Assembly (NCBI GenBank): GCA_044237845.1
Contig: JBIIEL010000032.1
Span: forward strand, 1-24,116
Direction of reading: 5' to 3'
Origin: QFOX01 sp044237845
GTDB lineage: Bacteria > Pseudomonadota > Alphaproteobacteria > Rickettsiales > UBA3002
Length of the DNA stretch: 24,116 nucleotides
Position 1 is the first letter of the stretch; each line of letters opens with the position of its first letter. This document shows, piece after piece, positions 1-7,724 of the stretch. A model generated the notes under the pieces. The model was not told where the DNA came from and did not search any database. It worked only from the letters and a program-made list of their open reading frames with translations. The position numbers and the translations under genes are program-made.

Positions 1-1
1 C

Positions 2-220
2 CTATGCGCGGTCATCATTTGAAGCGCCTTGATTTGCGAGCTTCTTAGCAATCACTTTTTGGACAAAATCCAATGCGATACCTGCATTGAAGATTGCATC
101 ATCTGCCATCTTTTCCAGCTGCCTCAATTCTTCAATGCTGAGAGATTGAAGATCACCGTTTGTGCGGTGAAGAATTTTCTCAAGTGTAAGCCCGTATTTT
201 GGAAAGTCTGAATCGTTCAT
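2..220 (-). CDS. small hypothetical protein, 72 aa
   Basis: The stop is TAG at 2-4. The start is ATG at 218-220, chosen because GGAGG lies 6-10 bases upstream on the minus strand. The open frame continues upstream to about 469, but that part is a low-complexity Pro/Ser/His translation of the G-rich repeats and is not coding. The product is soluble, mixed helical and acidic in the middle (SIEELRQLEKMADDAIFNAG), with no membrane segment or known motif. It is the most distal gene of a minus-strand group led by the XRE regulator. I do not recognise the family and assign no function. Confidence 0.6.
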   Translation of the reverse strand: MNDSDFPKYGLTLEKILHRTNGDLQSLSIEELRQLEKMADDAIFNAGIALDFVQKVIAKKLANQGASNDDRA

Positions 221-270
221 TGTGTGCCTCCGTTGTTTGAACTGTTCAAACACGAAGCTGCACGACGACA

Positions 271-426
271 CGGGGGGATGGCGTGGACTTGGCTGGGACT
301 TTGGTGAGGGATGAAAGGGGGATGGAAACTGCGCTAAAATGGGATTCAGAGCGCAAAATAGCCCGTCAACAACCTTGGTGGGGGATGAAGTGGTACTTAG
401 GGTGGGGATGAAGGGGGGATGGAAAT
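271..426 (+). repeat. G-rich direct repeats GGTGRGGGATGAA
   Basis: This lies between the small gene ending at 2 and the amber-broken gene ending at 429. Copies of GGTGRGGGATGAA start at 303, 377 and 401. Two of them (303-328 and 401-425) extend to near-identical 25-26-base units ending in GGGGGATGGAAA. A looser copy, GGGGGGATGG, starts near 272. On the transcribed minus strand this reads as repeated ATCCCCC. It could be a protein-binding array, a mobile-element edge, or a structured untranslated region. No gene is seen here. Confidence 0.6.
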
Positions 427-428
427 GG

Positions 429-1154
429 CTATGCGGCTTCCGAGTGAGTAATATGCTCTCTGCTTTCACTCGATATATTCAAGCGGTAATAGCCTCTTCC
501 ATTCGAAACGATAAGCCTGCCCCAGTCATGTTTGCTTTTGAAAACATCTCGCAATCTGACGGCTTTTGAATTTGCGCCGTAGAGTAGGGTTTTTCCATGA
601 ACCCACTTGTTTTGCGATGTTGAAGCATCATGCAGTTGATGGATAATGTTGGCTTGTACATCACCAAAATGATGTTCCTCACCATTAAGGATGACATGGT
701 GGTAGTCTTGACTAGCAATGAATTCTTCAGTGACTTGTTTCTTGTGGTGAGATGCTATCAGATTGTGGGCTGCTTCGAAATTCTCGATTTCATTCTTTAG
801 AACGACAAGATCATGGATGCAGACTGAGAGTGTGGGTTGCGGCGGCTCATATGCGAGTCTTAGAATTTTCCCCCGTTGCTCTATCGAATGGAATATCCTG
901 AGTCTTGCGCGTCCAGTGCTAGTGATTCTGTAAAAATCTTCTTGGCGTATCCCAAGAAAACCGCCTTTATGTTCATACTTTTCGTAAACAAATTTACTGC
1001 CTCGGATTACGCCAAGCTACATTACCCTTAGTGGCATCCAGACACATGTTTGTAGCAATCCGCTTTCGACGGCATAATAAATATCTTCCTGTGGTAAATC
1101 CCAGCGTTTCCATAGGGTATGTAAGCGTTCATACGATTTCTCTGGTAATGGCAT
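429..1154 (-). pseudogene. conserved hypothetical protein interrupted by an in-frame TAG
   Basis: A single minus-strand frame runs from ATG at 1152-1154 (AGAGG a few bases upstream) to TAG at 429-431, 241 codons in all. It is broken only by TAG at 1017-1019 (codon 46). Sequence before the stop (MPLPEKSYERLHTLWKRWDL...) and after it (GVIRGSKFVYEKYEHKGGFL..., then NKWVHGKTLLYGANSKAVRL near the C-terminus) both look like well-conserved soluble protein. No second stop or frameshift appears, and the region after the TAG has no good in-frame ATG near it. Loss by one nonsense change (for example GAG, CAG or TGG to TAG) is the simplest reading. The family resembles proteins of unknown function seen in proteobacterial accessory regions; that is recollection, not a search. 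Confidence 0.7.
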
Positions 1155-1205
1155 AAAGTACCTCTTTGCTTGCTTGTGGTTCAATTTTTCATTTTGGCTC
1201 CATGC

Positions 1206-1235
1206 AACTTAACAAGTTGTTTTCTAATAAATTAG
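1206..1235. promoter_or_regulatory. paired inverted repeats upstream of the 429-1154 gene
   Basis: Two short palindromes sit side by side: AACTTAACAAGTT (1206-1218, 5-bp arms) and CTAATAAATTAG (1224-1235, 5-bp arms). They lie between the XRE gene terminator and the 429-1154 gene, where its promoter should be. They could be operator half-sites for the XRE protein. Evidence is symmetry and position only. Confidence 0.3.
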
Positions 1236-1261
1236 ACACGCTCTGGTTGAATGTCTGGGCA

Positions 1262-1290
1262 CAAAAATCCATCGGCAGAAATTCCTGCCG
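1262..1290 (-). terminator. intrinsic terminator after the XRE gene
   Basis: Directly after the XRE stop codon, the minus strand reads CGGCAG-GAATTT-CTGCCG, a perfect 6-bp stem (1273-1278 with 1285-1290). It is followed five bases later by TTTTT. Short stem, but well placed. Confidence 0.5.
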
Positions 1291-1530
1291 CTATTTCCAG
1301 CCCATCAACCAATTAGGGGTAACTTCAAGGATGCGTGCAATCGCATCGAGTTCTTTGTCCTTTACGGAACGAAGACCTCTTTCGATTGTTGAAATCTGCA
1401 CTCTCTCAAGATTGATATTGTGGTCAACACACAGGGTCGCGGCAAACTCGACTTGAGACAACCCAAGTTTTTGTCGAGCTTCCTTTACGCGCTTACCTAT
1501 GATGTTTCCTTTTACTTGGGAGACTGACAC
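1291..1530 (-). CDS. XRE-family HTH transcriptional regulator
   Basis: A 79-aa protein that is almost entirely one HTH_3/Cro-CI domain. The pattern is GKRVKEARQKLGLSQVEFAATL (helices 1-2, about residues 12-33), VQISTIERGLRSVKDKELDAIARIL (recognition helix onwards, about 44-68), and the common ending VTPNWLMGW. It should bind DNA as a dimer and repress its own or a neighbouring promoter. The start is GTG at 1528-1530, preceded by AAAGGTGGA. The ATG just upstream runs at once into TGA. A candidate operator lies 45-58 bases upstream. A terminator follows the gene, so co-transcription with the downstream broken gene is uncertain. Confidence 0.85.
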   Translation of the reverse strand: MSVSQVKGNIIGKRVKEARQKLGLSQVEFAATLCVDHNINLERVQISTIERGLRSVKDKELDAIARILEVTPNWLMGWK

Positions 1531-1574
1531 GTTTCACATTCCACCTTTCCGCAGTGAAGATACGGGAGGTGAAA

Positions 1575-1588
1575 GTTTCTTGCGAAAC
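1575..1588. promoter_or_regulatory. candidate XRE operator, GTTTC-N4-GAAAC
   Basis: A perfect 5-bp inverted repeat, GTTTCTTGCGAAAC, lies in the leader of the XRE gene. An outer pair GAAAG (1571-1575) / CTTTC (near 1595-1599) surrounds it. A possible minus-strand -10 (TATTAT, complement of 1610-1615) lies just upstream. Size and place suit autoregulation by the XRE protein. Not proven. Confidence 0.4.
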
Positions 1589-1656
1589 GCTAGGCTTTCA
1601 TTTTCTTACATAATACAGCTGCAACAAGCCTGATAAAGCGCGTAGAATTATTTAGC

Positions 1657-2169
1657 TTACTTTTTGAACTCTTCGCTATCCGCATCCTTCACCTGAAAGA
1701 ACAACCCAAGGTCGGGGTTGCTGGTGAATGTGAACGTGCCGGTGACGGTAACGATGCCATCGCTCCACTTGATGGGTTTTTTGGTGAACACCTCGACGAT
1801 CTCGTTCGGCTCTCCAGGGGGGCAGAAAAAACAGGTGGGTGTGCGTTTGGAAAGCAGGAAGTGCTTAAACGTCTCGGTGGATTCAAGCGGCATCACAAAG
1901 CCACTGATGGTGACTGGCTTGCCTTCCATTGCCTTCACCTCGGGCGTGTAGTCGATGCTGTATTTGTATTTCTTCTGATCCAGATGCACGTTGCATTTGG
2001 CGAGCGTATTCCACATGGCATCTTTTGATTGCGGCAACGCATCCTGCGCCTTGCGTTCATCCAGCGGCTGGCTGGTGGATTCCTGTACGCTGAAGCCAGA
2101 AAGCGCGAGCCATGAAACAATCAAACATGCAGAGGTGAGAATCGGATTTAGTCGCATACGGCACGCCAT
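1657..2169 (-). CDS. DUF3299 periplasmic/lipoprotein-like protein, zinc regulon
   Basis: A 170-aa protein with an N-terminal hydrophobic export signal (about residues 8-27). It is followed by a DUF3299 domain: MEGKPVTISGFVMPLES, then a conserved TCFFCPPGEPNEIVEVF segment with a CxxC pair. It is closely similar to the N-terminal domain of the upstream gene (both have TPxVKAMEGKPVT, a GFVxPLES and a CxFCPxGxPNE), so the two are tandem paralogues. The start at 2169 overlaps the upstream gene by 22 bases; an alternative ATG at 2155-2157 gives a cleaner signal peptide. It is the last gene of the Zur-led operon. As I recall, DUF3299 proteins accompany the MacB-like zinc-responsive transporter of Pseudomonas (PA4063-4066 type). 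Ligand unknown; zinc or thiol redox is inferred. Confidence 0.75.
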   Translation of the reverse strand: MACRMRLNPILTSACLIVSWLALSGFSVQESTSQPLDERKAQDALPQSKDAMWNTLAKCNVHLDQKKYKYSIDYTPEVKAMEGKPVTISGFVMPLESTETFKHFLLSKRTPTCFFCPPGEPNEIVEVFTKKPIKWSDGIVTVTGTFTFTSNPDLGLFFQVKDADSEEFKK

Positions 2170-3077
2170 TCTTTTAGCTTATCGGGTGAGAGGATGCCGT
2201 TATGTTTACCACATGCGTTGCCTTTTGCATCCAGCATTACGCTGTAAGGTAAGGCCAGCACCCGCGCATTGCCAAATGCCTGAAGCATTGATTTTGCATC
2301 ATCCGTCGCCACCAGCACCCGCACATTGGCAGGCAGTGGCGGCAGGTGGTCTTGCGTATGGGGAATATCATGCAGCGAGATCAGGATAATCGACAACTCC
2401 GCATGTTCCTTGGCGAGCTGCGGCAGCAATTTCATTTCCTGCAAGCAAGGCGCACAATCGGAACGCCAAAATGCGACCAGCATTGGCTTGCCCGTAGCTT
2501 CATTCAGCGTGACTTCCTTGGCTTTCTGGTAGTGATCGCCACTAAGTTCGGTAAACCGATAGGCGCTGATAGGCTTTGCCTCTGCTACTGGCTGCTGCTC
2601 TGCTGGTAGTGACTTCGCCCGCTGCGCGTCCTTCAACTGAAAGAAAATGCCTTCCGCGCTTTTCTCTGGCATCAGTGCCAGCGTGCCGCGCATGCTCACC
2701 AGCTCATCACTCCATTTCAGCGGCTTGGTGGAAAAGACTTCGATCATCTCATTCGGTTTGCCAGAGGGACAAAACGAGCAAGTGGGCGAGCGAATGGTAA
2801 GCAGAAAATGCTGGAAGGATTCTTTGGATTCGAGCGGTATCACGAACCCATCCACGGTGACAGGCTTGCCTTCCATTGCCTTCACATCGGGCGTGTAGGC
2901 AATACTGTATTGCATCTCAAGGTAATGCTTCTCCACTTTAGAAGCGGTGAGTTTTGGCCACAGTTCGCTTTTGCTATGCTGCACATCCTTCTGGCCACGC
3001 ATTACAAGCGGGATGGTGGCGGCCACACTGAGAGCCGCCAGCACGCAAAATGCAATCACATCCCGCCGTGAATTCAT
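2148..3077 (-). CDS. DUF3299-thioredoxin (TlpA/ResA-like) fusion protein
   Basis: A 309-aa exported protein. It has an N-terminal membrane anchor or signal (about residues 7-25). A DUF3299 domain follows at about 60-150 (TCSFCPSGKPNEMIEVF). A C-terminal thioredoxin fold occupies about 170-309, with MLVAFWRSDCAPCLQEMKLL holding the redox CxxC (CAPC). The later LPYSVMLDAKG is the cis-proline region expected of TlpA-like proteins. It should act in the periplasm as a thiol oxidoreductase, perhaps keeping Cys ligands of the partner DUF3299 protein reduced or metal-loaded (inferred). The start ATG at 3075-3077 overlaps the permease stop as ATGA, indicating translational coupling. Confidence 0.8.
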   Translation of the reverse strand: MNSRRDVIAFCVLAALSVAATIPLVMRGQKDVQHSKSELWPKLTASKVEKHYLEMQYSIAYTPDVKAMEGKPVTVDGFVIPLESKESFQHFLLTIRSPTCSFCPSGKPNEMIEVFSTKPLKWSDELVSMRGTLALMPEKSAEGIFFQLKDAQRAKSLPAEQQPVAEAKPISAYRFTELSGDHYQKAKEVTLNEATGKPMLVAFWRSDCAPCLQEMKLLPQLAKEHAELSIILISLHDIPHTQDHLPPLPANVRVLVATDDAKSMLQAFGNARVLALPYSVMLDAKGNACGKHNGILSPDKLKEWRAVCD

Positions 3078-4351
3078 CGCTTCACCAAGGTTTTGAAGAT
3101 GTCGATACGATATACCTTAAATGCAGGTATCACTGCCGCCGCCACACCAATCACCAGCCCCATTAGCAGCAACCATTTCTCTTCTGCGAGGAAAATCTTG
3201 CCCGTGATGTGGATGTGTTTGGCATCCGCCAGCCATGAGGCCAGAAGCTCCACAGCGATATGTCCAAACAGGATGCCCAGCACGACACCCAGCATCGCCA
3301 TAATGACGCTCTCGGTAATCACCAGCCCAAACAATTTCGCAGGCGATGCACCGAAAGAACGCATGAGCGCAAGGTCATAACGCCGCTCATTCATCGCATT
3401 GGTGAGTGTAATAAACATGCCAAGCGCCGCCAAGCCAATCAGGAAATAGCCGATCACCCGCAGTGCCTCACTACCCGTTCCCATGAAACTGATGAGCCGC
3501 GCCACTTCAAAGGCAGGGCTGGCTGCTTGCAGGCTCGAAGTGCTGTTGACCATACGCGGCATGGTCGCTGCCGCCATCGGTGAGCTGTAGGTCACCAGAA
3601 GTGCGGTGATTTCACGCTCTTTTTCGTGTTCCTCATGCTTATCTTCATCATGGTGATGCGCGTCATGTTCGTTATGATGCTCATCGGCGTGTTTTTTATC
3701 GTCGTGATGCTCCTCTGCGCCTTCTTCATGGTGGTGCTCGTCATGGATATGCCAAACGCTTTCTACACCCGTCAGCACTAAGCGATCGACCACGCTGCCG
3801 GTAGGTTTCAGGATTCCGACGACCATGTAAGGCATGTCTCCATGGCTTTCGCCTCCCTCCGTGAGGCCGTGCGATCCCGTAAAACTATCACCGATCTTTA
3901 GACCGGATTTTTTGGCCACTTCCGCGCCAAGCACGGCTTCCATTTCCTTTTTCCAAAACACACCCTCGGCTAATTCTGCCTTATAATGCTCGGCGTAGGA
4001 GGGTTTGGTGCCAACAATGCGGAAACCATTGTAATTATCGCCCAGTGCCACGGGAATACTGCTTTTCACGAGCGGGCTTTTGGCGATTTTCTCCGCTTCA
4101 TCGAGTGGGATATTGCCGTTTGGAATATCGAGATGGAATACGCTGGAAAGGATGAGCTGCATGGGGCTGCCTTTTGCGCCCACCACCAGATCAATCCCTT
4201 GCAGGTTTTTACTGAATTCATTGTTTAGCTGTGCATTGGTGAGCAGTAGCGCAACAATCATTGCGACACCAGCAGCGAAGGTGATGATTTGCAGCAACGT
4301 GCTGGATGCCTTGTGGCGCAGGTAGCGCAGGCTTAACGAGAGGTTATTCAT
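3074..4351 (-). CDS. ABC transporter permease, MacB/FtsX type, with His-rich loop
   Basis: A 425-aa four-helix permease. TM1 is near residues 20-40. A large periplasmic domain (about 41-295) follows, and three C-terminal TM segments lie at about 300-320, 345-370 and 395-415. This is the MacB/FtsX fold, which moves substrates or transmits force rather than forming a classic import channel. The unusual part is residues 201-243, an almost pure His/Asp/Glu stretch (HIHDEHHHEE at its start) that looks like a metal-binding loop facing the periplasm. With a Zur-led operon this points to zinc. The start overlaps the ATPase stop (ATGA at 4348-4351) and the stop overlaps the next start in the same way. 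Resembles the zinc-responsive MacB-like system of Pseudomonas (recalled family knowledge). Confidence 0.85.
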   Translation of the reverse strand: MNNLSLSLRYLRHKASSTLLQIITFAAGVAMIVALLLTNAQLNNEFSKNLQGIDLVVGAKGSPMQLILSSVFHLDIPNGNIPLDEAEKIAKSPLVKSSIPVALGDNYNGFRIVGTKPSYAEHYKAELAEGVFWKKEMEAVLGAEVAKKSGLKIGDSFTGSHGLTEGGESHGDMPYMVVGILKPTGSVVDRLVLTGVESVWHIHDEHHHEEGAEEHHDDKKHADEHHNEHDAHHHDEDKHEEHEKEREITALLVTYSSPMAAATMPRMVNSTSSLQAASPAFEVARLISFMGTGSEALRVIGYFLIGLAALGMFITLTNAMNERRYDLALMRSFGASPAKLFGLVITESVIMAMLGVVLGILFGHIAVELLASWLADAKHIHITGKIFLAEEKWLLLMGLVIGVAAAVIPAFKVYRIDIFKTLVKR

Positions 4352-4977
4352 GCTGCACCTCCGAGGGTGATGGTTTTCGTGAAATGTTTTTTGATGCGTG
4401 CATCGTGGGTGGCGATAATCAAGCTCGCACCAGATACCGTTGCGGTGTCGAGCAGCAGTTTCATCACCGCATCGCAGGCTTCATCATCCAGCGCAGAAGT
4501 GGGCTCATCCCCGAGAATTAGCTTTGGGTTATTGATCGCCGCACGCGCAATCGCCACGCGCTGTTGCTGGCCTTGGCTCAGTTCTTCGGGCTTTTTATGG
4601 CGATGGTCGAGCAATCCCAGATGTGCCAGTAGCTTTTCTGCCTTTGCTGTATCCTGTGGAACGCCAGCGGCATATTGCACCAGCAAGATATTCTCCAGCA
4701 CCGAAAGTGCTGCTGCCATGTGCAGCGTTTGGTAGATAATACCGATGTTTTTGCCACGGAAGCTATCGAGAGCCAGATCGGTGATGTTGGTGTTATCCAG
4801 CGTAATTTCGCCAGAAAGTGGCTTCAAAACACCCGCCAGCGCATAAAGCAGTGTGGTTTTGCCTGAGCCGGATTTGCCGAGGATAAGGCAATGTTCACCA
4901 GAATTGAGCGAAAGATCGGCGATTTCCACCACTACCTTTCCGTCATATCCCGCCTTTAGATTTTTTATGTTTAACAT
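4348..4977 (-). CDS. ABC transporter ATP-binding protein, MacB/LolD type
   Basis: A 209-aa ATPase starting at ATG 4975-4977, chosen because AAAGGAGAATT precedes it. The longer frame to 5031 would overlap zur. It has Walker A GKSGSGKTT (about residue 35), the signature LSQGQQQRVAIARA, Walker B KLILGDEPTSALDD and a switch His in IIATHDARI. The YQTLHM Q-loop is also visible. It powers the adjacent permease at the inner membrane. It begins 16 bases after the zur stop, so the two are one transcription unit under Zur control. Confidence 0.9.
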   Translation of the reverse strand: MLNIKNLKAGYDGKVVVEIADLSLNSGEHCLILGKSGSGKTTLLYALAGVLKPLSGEITLDNTNITDLALDSFRGKNIGIIYQTLHMAAALSVLENILLVQYAAGVPQDTAKAEKLLAHLGLLDHRHKKPEELSQGQQQRVAIARAAINNPKLILGDEPTSALDDEACDAVMKLLLDTATVSGASLIIATHDARIKKHFTKTITLGGAA

Positions 4978-4993
4978 AATTCTCCTTTTGTTT

Positions 4994-5392
4994 TTAAGCA
5001 GCGCAAGCATTGCAGGTAATGGGCAATTCAATCACAGCATGGTTTTGCAAGCGCACACCGGATTTACGCAGATTCTCCAACTGGTGAATCACCGTATGGT
5101 CGTGTAGCTCGGCCACTTTGTGGCAATCACCACAAATGGTAAGCACCGAGAGCGCATGGTGATGGTCTTTGGTGCAGTCACACGCCACATACGCGCCGAG
5201 TTCCTTGATTTTATGCACCGCACCTTCTTTCATGAGCGATTCCAAAGCGCGGTAGATAATCGGCGCACTCTTGATGCCACTCTTTTTGAGTTTTTCCAAC
5301 AGCGTGTAAGCCGTCATCGCCTCTTCCGATTTCCGTAGAACCTTAAGAACCAGTTCAGCAGCAGGCGCAGATAATGATGATGGGCGTCCCAT
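4994..5392 (-). CDS. zur: Fur-family zinc uptake regulator Zur
   Basis: A 132-aa protein. The N-terminal winged helix (about 10-65, with SAPIIYRALESLMKEGAVHK) is followed by a dimerisation/metal domain. The structural zinc site is the pair CGDC (87-90) and CNAC (127-130). The regulatory site would use Cys/His of CDCTKDHHH (71-79) and later His residues. The Zur assignment, rather than Fur or PerR, rests on the neighbours (COG0523 GTPase, His-rich transporter) and on the operator type. Start at 5392 has a strong GGAGG seven bases upstream. A Zur box lies 22-38 bases upstream, so it is probably autoregulated: with zinc bound it represses both divergent operons. Confidence 0.88.
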   Translation of the reverse strand: MGRPSSLSAPAAELVLKVLRKSEEAMTAYTLLEKLKKSGIKSAPIIYRALESLMKEGAVHKIKELGAYVACDCTKDHHHALSVLTICGDCHKVAELHDHTVIHQLENLRKSGVRLQNHAVIELPITCNACAA

Positions 5393-5413
5393 TGCAATCC
5401 TCCTACAAGATTT

Positions 5414-5430
5414 TTGTTACACTATAACAA
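5414..5430. promoter_or_regulatory. Zur box 1, upstream of zur
   Basis: TTGTTACACTATAACAA is a perfect 6-bp inverted repeat with a 5-base centre, of the kind known for alphaproteobacterial Zur. Its minus-strand TATAGT could be the -10 of the zur promoter, so bound Zur would block polymerase. The same site plus flanks (22 bases, 5412-5433) is repeated exactly at 5470-5491. Confidence 0.8.
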
Positions 5431-5471
5431 ATAACTTTACATGCAAGCGGTTTCGTCTTAGTAATCCTATT

Positions 5472-5488
5472 TTGTTACACTATAACAA
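5472..5488. promoter_or_regulatory. Zur box 2, upstream of the COG0523 gene
   Basis: This is an identical copy of Zur box 1, TTGTTACACTATAACAA, with the palindrome extended by near-symmetrical CTAT/ATAG ends. It ends 12 bases before the ATG of the rightward operon, so it overlaps the core promoter or leader. The two boxes are 58 bases apart, giving one operator for each divergent operon. Confidence 0.8.
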
Positions 5489-5500
5489 ATAGAGGCAAGC

Positions 5501-6700
5501 ATGTTACCAGTCACCGTCCTTTCCGGCTTTCTAGGAGCTGGGAAAACCACGCTCTTGAACCATATTCTCAACAACCGAGAAGGCCGCCGTGTAGCGGTCA
5601 TCGTCAATGATATGAGTGAGGTGAATATCGACGCCGAGCTGGTAAAGAACGGCGGCGCGGAACTCAGCCACACGCAGGAAAAACTCGTGGAAATGAGCAA
5701 TGGCTGCATCTGCTGCACATTGCGCGAGGATCTGCTGGTGGAGGTGGAACGCCTCGCCAACGAAAATCGCTTCGATTATTTGTTGATTGAATCGACCGGC
5801 ATTTCCGAGCCGCTGCCAGTTGCAGAAACCTTCACCTTCGAAGGTGAAGACGGCAAAAGCCTGTCACACATTGCCAAGCTCGATACGATGGTGACGGTGG
5901 TGGATGCGTTCAACTTCCTGCGCGATTATGGATCGCAGGACACACTTATCCAGCGCGGCGAAGCGATGGGTGAAGCGGATGAGCGCACCGTGGTTGATTT
6001 GATTAACGAGCAGATTGAATTCTGCGATGTCATCGTGGTGAACAAGGCTGATTTAGTAAGCCATGAGGATTTGCAGCGACTGATTGCCATTCTGAATACA
6101 CTGAACCCACGCGCCAAGATTGTCCCCGCCGAGTTCGGCAAGGTGGATTTGGATCAGGTGCTTGGCACTGGCCTATTTAACTTTGAGCAAGCCGAGCAAG
6201 CGCCGGGTTGGATGAAAGAGCTGCGCGGCGAGCATGTGCCGGAAACCGAGGAATATGGCATTTCGAGCTTCGTCTATCGCGCACGCCGCCCGTTCCACCC
6301 AGAGCGTTTCAAGCGATTGATTGATAGCGAGTGGTCGGGTGTGATTCGGTCTAAAGGATTTTTCTGGCTTGCCAGCCGCTATGATTATGCGGGGAACTGG
6401 TCGCAGGCTGGCGCAGTGTGCCGCAACGAGATGGCCGGAAAATGGTGGGATGCCGTGCCGAAAGAAAACTGGCCAGAACACCTCGAAGCACGCGCTGGCA
6501 TTAAGAAATACTTCCAAGGCGAGCATGGCGACCGCAGGCAGGAGATCGTGCTGATCGGCGTGGGCATGGATAAGGAAAAGCTCACCGCCATGTTCGATGA
6601 CGCGCTACTCACTAACGAAGAAATGCGTAAAGGAAAAATTGGCTGGAAGCAGCTACCTGATCCGTTCCCCGTTTGGGGCAGTAACAAGCAGGCGGCGTGA
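5501..6700 (+). CDS. COG0523 GTP-binding metallochaperone (ZigA/YciC-like)
   Basis: A 399-aa G3E-family GTPase. It has P-loop GFLGAGKTT (9-17), the family metal motif CICC (69-72) within SNGCICCTLRED, a DxxG-like ESTGISEP segment and VVNKAD base recognition (about 185). The C-terminal half (about 250-399) is the CobW_C domain. The length fits the ZigA/YciC zinc branch rather than the shorter CobW or HypB. It likely delivers zinc to essential cytosolic enzymes in starvation. ATG 5501 has AGAGG just upstream and sits directly after Zur box 2. The stop overlaps the next start (TGATG). Confidence 0.9.
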   Translation: MLPVTVLSGFLGAGKTTLLNHILNNREGRRVAVIVNDMSEVNIDAELVKNGGAELSHTQEKLVEMSNGCICCTLREDLLVEVERLANENRFDYLLIESTGISEPLPVAETFTFEGEDGKSLSHIAKLDTMVTVVDAFNFLRDYGSQDTLIQRGEAMGEADERTVVDLINEQIEFCDVIVVNKADLVSHEDLQRLIAILNTLNPRAKIVPAEFGKVDLDQVLGTGLFNFEQAEQAPGWMKELRGEHVPETEEYGISSFVYRARRPFHPERFKRLIDSEWSGVIRSKGFFWLASRYDYAGNWSQAGAVCRNEMAGKWWDAVPKENWPEHLEARAGIKKYFQGEHGDRRQEIVLIGVGMDKEKLTAMFDDALLTNEEMRKGKIGWKQLPDPFPVWGSNKQAA

Positions 6701-7724
6701 TGAGTGATGCAGAAAAGCCCATTCATCCCCTGCCAGATGCGAAGATATTCCTTGAAGGTGAAGACGGGATAAAGCCGCTACAGCACAAAGCGGAAGCACT
6801 CACGCAATTTGCGGCGGGTTTCGAGGAAGTGCCGCTTGCGCCTACTGCATCAGAAAAGCTCGTTCAGCTTGGCGAGGTCATGAAGAAGCCGCATTGGGCG
6901 GGAGCGCATGACGCGGCGCATGATGCGCTTACAGGAGCAAAAAAGCTGGTAGCCAAAGGCGGTGAACTGGCAAGTCATGCCTATTCTGTAGAAAGCATTT
7001 TCAATTCACGCGCACCGAATGTGCATACAGTCAAAGGCGTGAAGCATCCCGTATTGGAAGAAGCCCTGAAACCGCTGACAAACTATCTTGAAGAATTCGG
7101 CGCATTTATTACGGGGTGGGCTGGGCTTTCGCCTTCGCGCATGAAGGCAAAAGAAGCTGATACAGCCATCACCCCAGCCCAGCACCGCGCCAACATGCCT
7201 CCGCCAGCGACTGAGGCGCGGCCACCGCTCACCATTCTGCCCATGCCGCCACAAGAAGGTGGTGGCCATGTGCATGGTCCGGCTGCAATCATAATCATGG
7301 TCCACTTATCCCGCCCATTGTTCCAGAAGCAACGCCATCCGACGGGCATGTGCATGGCGCGAGTTGCAACCACGACCATCCTACACCCCCGCCAGCATCG
7401 AGCGGCAGTGGTCATGTCCACGGTCCCGGCTGCGGTCACGATCATGCGCCGAGTTCATCATCGGGCGGCGGCGTGCATTATCACGGCGATACACCATGCT
7501 CGCACTCACACGCGCCAAGCGGCGGCGCACATGAGCCACACCTGCCCAAGGGCAAGTCCAATGCGGGTTGGTGGGTAGCTGGTATTGTCGCTGCCGTGGG
7601 TGTCGGAGCCTATCTGATTAACGAATACGGCAAACCCGATAAGAAGAAAGAGGACGCACCAAAGCCCAAAGACTGGAAAGCGCGTGTTGAGCCTTCCACA
7701 TCGTCGGAGGCGCGAACATTATGA
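6700..7724 (+). pseudogene. His/Cys-repeat membrane protein of the zinc operon, broken by a 1-base frameshift
   Basis: The gene begins at ATG 6700-6702 inside the GTPase stop (a GTG at 6697 is also possible). It reads cleanly to GGGHVHGP near 7278, then the meaning jumps to the next frame, where GCNHNHGP continues. Joined, it has four units of the form HxHGxxCxHxH (HVHGPGCNHNH, HVHGASCNHDH, HVHGPGCGHDH, and a looser YHGDTPCSHSH). One TM helix (GWWVAGIVAAVGVGAYLI) and a charged tail follow. A later repeat reads GGTCCCGGCTGC where the break reads GGTCCGGCTGC, so one C is missing at about 7279-7281. It is either a real mutation or a base-calling error. The intact product should be a zinc-buffering membrane protein (inferred). 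Its end overlaps the next start (ATGA). Confidence 0.7.

Noticed and set aside
221..469. N-terminal extension of the minus-strand small protein (Pro/Ser/His rich)
   Set aside because: It is only the translation of the G-rich repeats; a strong ribosome site marks the start at 220.
479..718. 79-aa minus-strand frame
   Set aside because: It is a shifted frame inside the amber-interrupted gene at 429-1154, whose own frame is far more protein-like.
7264..7290. Programmed -1 frameshift in the His-repeat gene
   Set aside because: No classical slippery heptamer at the break; comparison with the sister repeat points to one missing C.
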